From: Cladorhizidae sp. MBARI D1340-BT2
Taxonomy: Eukaryota; Porifera; Demospongiae; Poecilosclerida; Cladorhizidae
DNA: 64,000 nucleotides
Assembly: GCA_028752905.1 (NCBI GenBank)
Contig: JAQNBH010000007.1
Coordinates: 14,908,759-14,972,758, forward strand
Direction of reading: 5' to 3'
The notes below the pieces were generated by a model, which worked only from the letters and a program-made list of their open reading frames with translations, did no database searches and was not told the DNA's origin. The position numbers and the translations under genes were made by a program. Position 1 is the first letter of the stretch, and each line of letters starts with the position of its first letter. Shown here piece by piece: positions 55,700 through 64,000 of the stretch.

Positions 55700-58600
55700 T
55701 TAAGTTTTAAATTTATGAACACATGGGTGGTTTTCGTAGTTCTTCGGTCCTTCACGGTTTCCTTGTCGGCTCTCGTTGATGGTGGGAAGATTTTCATAGT
55801 TTTGCGAATTTGCAAGTTGCCGTGAGGTCGGCCTTCCATTGTGTTGCATGATATTGTACTCGTCACCTGTTCCTCCTTCGCCAGCTTGCGGCATGGGAAC
55901 TGGCATGGTGGAAGATTTTGATGCGGATCCCAAAGAGGCCGAGCGCATGTTTACATACATGCCTTCTTTGGCGTTGGCAGGATTCATCATCATCACGTAT
56001 TGGTTGTCGTCAGTACCTGGCAGCGCCTGGGCCAAGCTAATAGAGTGACTCCGCCCCTGGCCAATGATATCATACAGACGCTGACCAGACTGCGTCGATT
56101 CCGCATCTCCGTCCATGTGCCCGGTAATGTAACCCTTGCTATCGTCAGCCGGGGAATGACCCAAGATGGAACTTTCCTCATACTCAAATAACTCCGGTTT
56201 GAGGCTTCCATACGGGGAAGAAGCAGAAGCAACGCTATTGCTCCGCACAGACACGTCAGAGTCACGCTTTCGGCATACTGATGGATGCTTGTCGAGACGG
56301 ACTGGAGGGCCATCAAAAATAGATGGCGTCCTCTCCGCAGAGTGGAAACCAGAATCGTGATCTTGAGATCTACGTCGTACGAGGTTGTAGTTCTGGTAAC
56401 TGTGATAAAATCAGTTCTCATCCAATTAGAACCTTTAACTAATTGGCATGAGACACTATTTTATACGACGGCTAGATCCTTGTCACCAGTCTCTCCTCAC
56501 TAGTGATCCTCGATCCAACCCGAAATCAGCCAACTCCAGTAGTCGCTGTATCCCTCTTATTAATAGAATGGTATATATATTAATAAGATAAGTGATATAC
56601 TCAATCAGCAATCATACACAGAGATTACACAGAGATAACCATACAAGCCTAGCTTTACAGTCTATCCCTCCTTACACAAGTTCAGTTCCAGTTTCTCTTA
56701 GTGTTTTTCTCTCCCTTTAATTAAATTACAATGTTCTTTTATAGCACTTAGTTTGAGGTCACCAGTCTCTGGTGGTTTCTTTGTCCATGGTGGTTTCTTT
56801 GTCCATTGTGGTTTCTTTGTCCATGGTGGTTTCTTTGTCCATGGTGGTTTCTTTGTCCATGGTGGTTTCTTTGTCCATGGTGGTTTCTTTGTCCATGGTG
56901 GTTTCTTTGTCCATGGTGGTTTCTTTTGTTCATGGTGGTTCCTTTGTTCATGTTGGTTCTTTTGTTCATGATGGTTCCTTTGTTCATGTTGGTTCTTTTG
57001 TTCATGATGGTTCCTTTGTTCATGGTTAAGCACCAGCTGTAGGTCCTCCATCTTCCCATGGTTCATGGAAGGCTTCCTGTTAACAGTCAGGGAAGGTTTC
57101 CCTGACAGTAACTGTAAGCAGAAGACGATTTCTGGAAGGAGTGATGGGCTTCTTGGGATGACCTATGAACACTGTAGAGACCCTGAGTTTGAGAATTAGT
57201 GGAGACTGGAGTGCCGTCTCCTTGTGATAGAAATCTACGGAGAGAAACAATTGACATTCTGGTACTGGAATACAAATAATTATTGCTGCAGTATCATTAT
57301 TTCATCCCATCTACGTAATATTGGTATGGAAATATGTGCAGCAGCCCAGCTCTAGTGGGGGCACACACGGCTGCCAGATAGTCACATGCAGCAGCCCAGC
57401 TCTAGGGGGGACACAAGGCTGCCGGACAGTCACACAATGTGATGTGCGGGCAGGCAGCACCCCAGCTCTAGCACGGCACACAATGTGTCTTGCTAGGATA
57501 TATTCATTTCCTACTGCCTCTACACACAAATTACCACTCACTTGTGAAGGGTCTCCCGCAGAGCTTGGGCATCGTTCTGATAGCCGACGTACATCCACAC
57601 CAATCCGGGTCCCCCTTCACACCTCCGGCCAATCTCGATGAAAACCAGATGTCCCGTCTTTCCAGTCCTCCGTATCTTGTCACGGTCCCATGTCACCACA
57701 GGGTGGTTGTGGTCTGCCGGACTGATGATGTCTAGTTTTCCCATCGAGATGCCAGGGACTCCTCTGCGGAGAGCTAGAATATGTTGGCCAATAATGCCAC
57801 ACTTGTGGCCAACCGCCTCGTGCAAGATGTACACAGGCCAGACAGAATCTAGAGGAAACAGAGAGGGAAGAAAAGTTGCTTATTATCATAGTCAGCCCAT
57901 TTCCCCTCTCCCCAGAGAAGCCACACTAGTTCCCATGTGAAACTGAAACTCCTTCTCGTATACTGAAAGACACATGGGGCCAGTTTTCTCAACATGTCAC
58001 CACCCTTGTACAAATAACACCTCTGTTTAATTCCCCCTCGCTATCCTTGTTTAAAGGTCGCTCGGTTTAAAGGTCGCTCGGGCGGGCCTAAGGTAAAATA
58101 ATAATAATAATAATAATATTAAAAAATGAGTCGACAAAAGAAAAAAACGTACTGGACAATTTAGGAAACTAAGGACCAAAATTAAGAATTGAGATGCCGT
58201 TAACTGCAATTTACACAGAAAGTAAAGAAGGGGCTCACCTGCATTGTATTGCTTGGCCTCCAACGCCTGTCTGAAGCTATCCTTGATAGGATTCACTTGT
58301 GGCTCCTCGGGAATCTGGGAGTAAGGATACATCACTAAAAGTTGGAGTAGCTTCAACCAGCGCAGGCTGTCATTTTCGCTGTCTGTGCGAAACTCGTGCA
58401 ACTTGCCGCTGCTTGTTGCTACAGTGAAGATGTAAACATCCATGCCTCCATTGATCCCGGGAATGCTGCCACTTGCGGAGCCCACTGATAAAGAGGGTGT
58501 GCTATTGGTTGAACCCATAGAAATATAAGCGGGAGAGCTGGTGTTTGAACCAGATGGACTTGAGTAGCTCGACTCAATCTTGGCATTGTCGAGATTAATG

Positions 58601-59042
58601 GAACCTTTTGATTGATGCCCAGGCTTCTCAATATTTTCATAGTCTTCAAATATCTGCAACTGAGCCGAATAGGTTTTTCCTCCTTCTGTACTGCTACTCA
58701 TTCCAGAAAAGGCAGCTACAACTCTTTTCTAAGAAGAGGTACAGCAAGAATGAAGAGGAAGAAATCGTAAAAACAAGAAGAGTGTCTAAACCTCTAGCTA
58801 AAGATTAACCACTAGAAAAAGGTCAGATTAGGTAGCTAAACATCTACTTGTAACCCACTATTAAATAAAAGTTGAATGGTATGAAGTATGAGTATATATT
58901 AAACTAAAGTTGTATTTAAAATAACAAACATACCTTTTTTTTTTGGCATTTATCTACTAACCTTTTTTTTACTTTCCTTGCTTTTTCGTGCTCTGTAATA
59001 GAGCTTACCTCGGAGTACTTCACGTCCTCTCGTGGATGCCAT
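55700..59042 (-). CDS. Insulin-receptor-substrate-like adaptor (PH + IRS-type PTB + YxxM tail)
   Basis: Exons: 59042-58962 (ATG; MASTRGREVLRGKLYYR), 58728-58239, 57848-57542, from 57264 to about 57100, and from about 56410 to the stop at 55700. A PH domain spans exons 1-2 (GKLYYR ... AQLQIFEDYENIE ... INLDNAKI ... YIFTVATSSGKLHEF ... WLKLLQ) with a Ser/Gly insert of about 50 residues. Exon 3 is an IRS-type PTB (WPVYILHEA ... VTWDRDKIRRTG ... LVFIEIGRRCEGGPGLVWMYV). The tail has tyrosines in PI3K-type contexts (YVMM, YVNM) and Grb2-type contexts (YENL, YENH, YVNM), plus YDII and YNIM. Such proteins link activated tyrosine kinases to PI3K and Grb2 at the membrane. The exon 4 donor and exon 5 phase do not match simply, so a small exon between them may be missing from this model. 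Confidence 0.8.
56768..57030. repeat. 18-bp minisatellite in an adaptor intron
   Basis: About ten copies of GGTGGTTTCTTTGTCCAT, then variants GGTGGTTCCTTTGTTCAT and GTTGGTTCTTTTGTTCAT. All frames stay open because 18 is divisible by three. It lies between the fourth and fifth exons of the IRS-like gene and is read as intronic. Confidence 0.9.
57331..57480 (+). repeat. About 50-bp tandem repeat
   Basis: Three copies of GCAGCAGCCCAGCTCTAG-GGGG-CACA...GGCTGCC-GA-AGTCACA, in the intron before the fourth adaptor exon. Confidence 0.8.
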
Positions 59043-59425
59043 TAGTAAATTAGAACTTTGGGCATAGATTATTACTGCAACAACTGAGACACAAACTGTA
59101 AAGGTTCAACTTGCAGAGCACTTAGTAGCGAACTGCGCTGCATTGCACGAAAAAGGAGAAAAAGGAACTACAATTATTGCTTGCATACTTGTAGTTAAAT
59201 AAAAAAATACACATTAAAACTTGTGCGGACTATTCTTTTTTGGCGCAAACTAAAAGGCGGCCAAGGGCTAAAAACCGCGTCACATTATGCAAAGATAATG
59301 TTGTGCTTCACATTTGCTTTGGCTTAGGCTAAATTAAACAAATATTACAGTACTGGTCCATCTAGAGTCCAAGCTTTGCTATATCAGAGGTTATTTCAGA
59401 GGTGTACCGATATACCAACAAGCTT
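59043..59425. other. Upstream region of the adaptor gene; no gene
   Basis: It would contain the promoter and leader of the minus-strand adaptor. No TATA box is evident. Confidence 0.4.
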
Positions 59426-60236
59426 TGCAAGTGTAGCAAAACCTGCAGCTTAATACAGTGCGACCTCACTTATTATAGGTATACATGGTTATAAGACTTC
59501 TGCAAGTGTAGCAAAACCTGCAGCTTAATACAGTGCGACCTTACTTATTATAGGTATACATGGTTATAAGACTTCTGCAAGTGTAGCAAAACCTGCAGCT
59601 TAATACAGTGCGACCTCACATATTATAGGTATACATGGTTATAAGACTTCTGCAAGTGTAGCAAAACCTGCAGCTTAATACAGTGCGACCTCACTTATTA
59701 TAGGTATACATGGTTATAAGACTTCTGCAAGTGTAGCAAAACCTGCAGCTTAATACATGCAGCCTCACTTATTATAGGTATACATGGTTATAAGACTTCT
59801 GCAAGTGTAGCAAAACCTGCAGCTTAATACATGCATCCTTACTTATTATAGGTATACATGGTTATAAGACTTCTGCAAGTGTAGCAAAACCTGCAGCTTA
59901 ATACATGCAGCCTCACTTATTATAGGTATACATGGTTATAAGACTTCTGCAAGTGTAGCAAAACCTGCAGCTTAATACATGCATCCTTACTTATTATAGG
60001 TATACATGGTTATAAGACTTCTGCAAATGTAGCAAAACCTGCAGCTTAATACAGTGCAGCCTTACTTATTATAGGTATACATGGTTATAAGACTTCTGCA
60101 AGTGTAGCAAAACCTGCAGCTTAATACAGTGCTTGCAACCTTACTTATTATAGGTATACATGGTTATAAGACTTCTGCAAGTGTAGCAAAACCTGCAGCT
60201 TAATACAGTGCGACCTCACTTATTATATATTATAGG
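59426..60236 (+). repeat. 75-bp satellite, about 11 copies
   Basis: The unit is ACTTCTGCAAGTGTAGCAAA, ACCTGCAGCTTAATACAGTG, CGACCTCACTTATTATAGGT, ATACATGGTTATAAG. Variation is concentrated at CAGTGCGACC/CATGCAGCC. The array resumes at 60479-60560 after a MITE insertion. Confidence 0.97.
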
Positions 60237-60478
60237 GGATCAATCCCAAATAAGCCTCCAAGGGTCGAAAAAATCGTGCGCGTTTTAATTATGCGAGCGG
60301 TCAAAAGGTGTCGAATGTGTTAATGAAACTTATAATGAACTGATGGCTGCTTCAGGAACATTAAGATACCCTAGCCCTAGCCCTTGCCCTAGCCCTAGCC
60401 CTAGCCCTTTTGACCACCCGCATAATTAAAACGCGCACGATTTTTTCGACCCTTGGAGGCTTATATTGCGATTGATCC
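60237..60478. mobile_element. Merlin-like MITE inside the 75-bp satellite
   Basis: The 242-bp element begins GGATCAATCCCAAATAAGCC and ends with the inverted copy (TIRs of roughly 70 bp, through GTGCGCGTTTTAATTATGCG). The flanks are the exact 8-bp duplication ATTATAGG (60229-60236 and 60479-60486), which is itself part of the satellite unit. The terminal GGATCAAT is shared with the Merlin element at 16449. The centre holds four to five CCCTAG repeats. Confidence 0.88.
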
Positions 60479-60560
60479 ATTATAGGTATACATAGTTACA
60501 AGACTTCTGCAAGTGTAGCAAAACCTGCTGATAGGTATACATGGTTATAAGTGAACAGCC
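60479..60560 (+). repeat. 75-bp satellite, resumed
   Basis: ATTATAGGTATACATAGTTACAAGACTTCTGCAAG... then a truncated final copy, continuing the array cut by the MITE. Confidence 0.9.
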
Positions 60561-60759
60561 TTACTAGGTCAAATTGAACACGATGATATCTATTAGGAGC
60601 TCACCTTTTTAAATTGACCTCTGTACTCTGTTTGAATTTGACCTGTAAGGCTGTTATATAAGACGTAGCGCGTATGCCACTACAGCTTATAGGGGCGAAT
60701 TAGGTTATTCCAGTCTGTCCTGGTTGACTTCGTCTCTGTTGTGTCCTGGTGTAGTAAGT
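60561..60759. other. Spacer
   Basis: AACAGCCTTACTAGGTCAAATT at about 60555 and AATTTGACCTGTAAGGCTGTT at about 60636 form an imperfect inverted repeat. No gene. Confidence 0.45.
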
Positions 60760-60919
60760 AAGCCTGGGCTCTCACCTCTCCCATTCTTGGTGGGGTTGTA
60801 GTTGTAGGTAAGCCTGGGCTCTCACCTCTCCCATCCTTGGTGGGGTTGTAATAGGTAAGCCTGGGCTCTCACCTCTCTCATCCTTGGTGGGGTTGTAATA
60901 GGTTAGCCTGGGCTCTCAT
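60760..60919 (+). repeat. 47-bp tandem repeat, three and a half copies
   Basis: The unit is AAGCCTGGGCTCTCACCTCT followed by CCCATCCTTGGTGGGGTTGTAATAGGT. It merges at 60919 into a minus-sense 156-bp repeat (TGGATGCAGGGACCATTG). Confidence 0.93.
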
Positions 60920-60936
60920 GGATGCAGGGACCATTG

Positions 60937-61879
60937 CAGACGTTCCAACCCCCAGAGATGAAAATTAGGGAGGCTTCGCCTAAATTACAAAAAAATTCGG
61001 TAGATTTTGCATAAATTAGGGAGATTTCTCGCAATTCTTGTGTATAGCTATAATAGTTACAGAAACAATGTAAATATTTATAAAAAGTTAAATATAATGA
61101 TAAAATTCACTTCATCCAACTAGAATAAAGTATATAGGTAGCAAAATCAATAGAAATAGTATAAGTCGCACACTGAATAGAAGTCGCTCTGAAAGTCGAA
61201 CTCCAAATGGAGCACACCAAGCTAATATACCGCTCTTGCACACACGCAGTCGTTTATCATTAGCTTGTCTGCCGAGATCAAGAAATCATTTCGTGCTTGT
61301 GGCATCACTGTGAAGGTGGACCAGGACGGGTCTGAAGATGGAGAAATTCACTGCCTCAAAGTAGTTAGCTATCCCAGCCATTACACAAGCTACTCGCCAG
61401 CTGTTGGAAGGAAGTGATAGCGGAGAAGATCGATTTGCTTACTTTAACGAAGAGGATGAAGAACCGATGAACATAACGAACTCATTGTAGATTACGATAG
61501 TGATTAAGAACTCTTGCCAGACAACTACTGCCTAGCTCAATGTCAATCAGAACCACAATGACGCACCAAAAAAAGGCGTCAGCTTGGTACTGCGCAAGCG
61601 CAATGCTTGAAAGTCGCAACTTGCTAAATACAAGTGGACTATAATTATTATAACATTGGCTCAACTCGGCATAAGTCCGCGTGCAACTGCCACGGTCACG
61701 GTGATTGTGGAAGGAAAGAACAACAGTCTGTAGGATTTGTGATAGTCTATGGATTTGTGTTAGCTGCTAGTCCAGCTGGATTTTTAAAAATCGGGAGAAT
61801 TTTATGAAAATCGGGAGATCGGGAGATTGGGTCCAAATTCGGGAGACTCCCGAAAAAATCGGAAGGGTTGGAACGTCTG
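60937..61879. mobile_element. 943-bp TIR element with 5-bp duplication
   Basis: Perfect 15-bp terminal inverted repeats CAGACGTTCCAACCC flank the element, with CATTG on both sides (60932-60936 and 61880-61884). Together with the flanks this restores the 156-bp repeat GGGACCATTGTCATAG. A 5-bp duplication with CAG ends suggests a hAT5-type element, but no hAT protein is inside. The interior at 61262-61370 reads EIKKSFRACGITV ... DGSEDGEIHC, like the C-terminus of a pogo/Tigger DDE transposase. The subterminal regions repeat AATTAGGGAG and ATCGGGAGA motifs. Confidence 0.75.
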
Positions 61880-62455
61880 CATTGTCATAGTTCCAATAGT
61901 AGGCACCTCGTTTCTAGCTGACCCATTTGAGGGGTGGGGCTTGAGCCAAGAACTGGAATCGAGGTGCCTTATTTTACACCTGTGACATAGGTGCACTATA
62001 TTGGAATTGGAATATCCTCTTATGGATACAGGGACCATTGTTACAGTTCCAATAGTAAGCACTTTGTTTCCAGCTGACACATTGGGGGTGGGGCTGGAAC
62101 CAAGATCTGGAATCGAGGTGCCTAACGTTGGAACTGAGACTTAAGTGCTCTAATTTGGAATTCGAATGTCCTCTTACAAATACAGGGATGATTGTCAGTT
62201 CCAATAGTTGGCACCTCGTTTCCTGCTCACACTTGGGGTTGGGACTATAGCAAAAGAACTGGAATCGAGGTGCCTTATGTTTGGATCTGTGACATAGGTG
62301 CTCAATATTGGAATTGGAATGTCCACTTATGGATCAGGGACCATTGTCACAGTTCCAATAGTAGGCACCTCGTTTCCAGCTGACCCAGGACATTCCAATT
62401 CCAATATTGAGCACCTATGTCACAGATCCAACATAAGGCACCTCGACCACCAGTA
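61880..62455 (-). repeat. 156-bp repeat array, minus orientation
   Basis: About three and a half minus-sense units (GGTTCCAATAGTAGGCACCTCG sense), then a short plus-sense piece from 62390. It ends at CACCTCGACC, next to CCCTATCCCAGCCCCC. Confidence 0.92.
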
Positions 62456-62946
62456 GTCCCTATCCCAGCCCCCTACAATGTAATGTGGACATCCCTAGCC
62501 ATTGACCACAACTGAGCCAGACCTAGCCCAATTGACCACAGACCTAGCCCCATTGACCAAAACTTTTATAAGTCAATACACCCTACAAACACCTTCTATG
62601 CAGCAATTATGACTGGATAGAATAGAAATTGTTCACAGCCAATTTGTATATAAATGCTCTCCACCAACCAACATTAAATAAAAACATGCAGACAATACAA
62701 TGCAGTATAGAAAGTAATTATCAGTCATGTGTGAGTGTGGTGGTGTGTATTTTGTGAGCATGAGTATGCGAGTATGGCAAGTGTGATGTGTTTGTGTAAT
62801 TTATGCTAATGGCTGTCTATTACTGTAGGCATGGCAACATGTGTGCACTTCGAGTGTGACGAAGGAAGTTGCACCATCGACTATGAAGTTTGTCATGGAT
62901 ATTGTCAGAACAATAAATAATTAATCTAAGAGTTCCATCAACAAAG
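62456..62946. other. Spacer, 3' flank of the right-edge gene
   Basis: It starts with CCCTATCCCAGCCCCC, the reverse complement of the segment start at 50159, then short ATTGACCACA repeats at 62500-62545. No gene. Confidence 0.5.
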
Positions 62947-64000
62947 TCAAGACTGTGATGAGTCTTCTGTCTGTAATGTACTTTTAAACTCGCGACCACT
63001 GGAAAAAAGAGGGGGAAAAATATTACAACCACCCCCAACAAAAATGCATGTAGCAATTTCACTTACTTTTCATCAAGAATGTACACATTTGGATCTTGAT
63101 ATAGTCCTTGATATAGTCCTCCATGGCGTGACTTCACATGTTTTTCATAAGTTACCTCATGGATCGACCTATGATTGCACCCCCTGACTGGGCAAGCCAG
63201 TGCTACAACATCATCACTGTATAGAGCAAACGTAGATTTACCACGATTGCTCAGTTCTTCATACTTTTTGCTTTTTAAATAGTACCTATCGAATACAATG
63301 GTTTTAACTCCGCTGAAAAAAAAGAGGGAAATAGTAAAATCCATTAACCACCCACCTAATGAATGTACACAACTTACCCAATATCTTTGATAACTCCTGG
63401 CATAATAAACCTCGAATGCATCCCTCGCACATGACGCAAGTACTGTTGTGGGTTTAAACTTTCATGGTGGCAGACCTGCAGGATGATCAATGCAAGATGA
63501 TCAATAAATACTACTTTTCAGTGATACTCTCAGTTTAACTTACCGGACACACCAGGCCTTTCACTAATTTCGGAGAGAGTAATTTTTTAAGCTTCCCCAA
63601 ATCCGAGAGTGCTCCAAGATGCAATCTTTTTCTAACGTCTTTCACTAAGCGAATATTCTTTGTTAATAATGCACTATCATTATCCGCAGCCTTCTCCTTC
63701 TCCAGCACCTTCTCCTCCATCTCCTCCACAGCCTTCTCCATCTCCTCCACAGCCTTCTCCTTCTCCAGCACCTTCTCCTCCATCTCCTCCACAGCCTTCT
63801 CCTTCTCCAGCACCTTCTTCTCCCTCTCCTCCACTGCCTTCTCCCTCTCCTCCACTGATGAGATGACTGAAGCCACTGATGAGACTGAAGCCACTGCCTT
63901 CTCCCTCTCCTCCATTGATGAGATGTCTGAAGGGGGGGCGTGTGTGGTGGGAGTGGTGGTGTCTTCTGGTGTGGGAGTGTCTTCTAGTGTGGGAGTGGTG
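62947..64000 (-). CDS. Coiled-coil and C2H2-like zinc-finger protein, 5' end outside window
   Basis: Exons: 64000-63544 (open to the edge), 63475-63378, 63312-63067, 62998-62947 (stop). Thr/Pro-rich start (TPTPEDTTTPTTHAPP), then a long Glu/Lys coiled coil of heptad-like repeats (EEREKAVEEREKKVLEKEKA). A conserved stretch follows, DVRKRLHLGALSDLGKLKKL, then a finger split by an intron (CPVC ... HVRGMH), a globular part (IVFDRYYLKSKKYEEL), a second finger CPVRGC ... HVKSRH, and a short C-terminus. It resembles the finger exon at 15688-15873 in layout. DNA or RNA binding is possible; the function is unknown. All splice sites are GT-AG and phases agree. Confidence 0.65.

Noticed and set aside
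56698..57066. Minus-strand 122-codon frame with PWTKK repeats as a separate gene
   Set aside because: It is the translation of the 18-bp minisatellite; all three frames are open there.

Overview
The window is eukaryotic and animal-like. Genes are split by many short GT-AG introns (several of 50-90 nt), there is no operon structure, and the sequence is crowded with transposons and satellites. A receptor-type tyrosine kinase-like gene, an insulin-receptor-substrate-like PH-PTB adaptor, SAM-domain and C2H2-like proteins with charged coiled coils, and CR1-like, hAT, Merlin and Ginger1 elements point to an invertebrate metazoan. A demosponge is my best guess. That is inference from gene content; no species can be named.

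Layout. 1-3302 (-): a 5'-complete, 3'-cut non-LTR retrotransposon (PHD-like ORF1, endonuclease, start of reverse transcriptase). 3912-4279: a solo LTR with 5-bp target duplications. 4408-12466 (+): the cytoplasmic part of a tyrosine kinase whose two catalytic aspartates are both Asn (HRN, NFG); its first intron holds a non-autonomous hAT element with an exact 8-bp duplication. 15688-24250: a C2H2-like exon (-) head to head with a decayed SAM-domain (SAMD3-like) gene (+). The introns of the SAM gene contain a Merlin element (exact 8-bp duplication) and an intact 726-codon hAT transposase with its own TATA box. 29729-33500: one 23-bp minisatellite split by two DNA transposons, a Ginger1 element (Ulp1 protease + PHD, CCGG target) and a truncated hAT. 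34432-35612: a 43-bp satellite. 35771-37015: another dead hAT. 38099-41010 (+): a four-exon gene with a charged N-terminus and a probable PD-(D/E)XK nuclease-like domain. 41480-55605: a repeat field built from a 156-bp unit that changes orientation, a 21-bp minisatellite in two opposite orientations, and a 2998-bp higher-order direct duplication. A kinase-like C-lobe (-) is cut off exactly where the repeat begins. 55700-59042 (-): the IRS-like adaptor. 59426-62455: a 75-bp satellite interrupted by a Merlin-like MITE, a 47-bp array, a 943-bp TIR element, and more 156-bp repeats. 62947-64000 (-): a coiled-coil and C2H2-like gene running off the edge.

Functionally, the kinase-like protein and the IRS-like adaptor both belong to phosphotyrosine signalling. 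They lie far apart on opposite strands and nothing here shows that they interact. The rest of the window is mostly a record of transposon insertion into introns and into tandem arrays, followed by decay.
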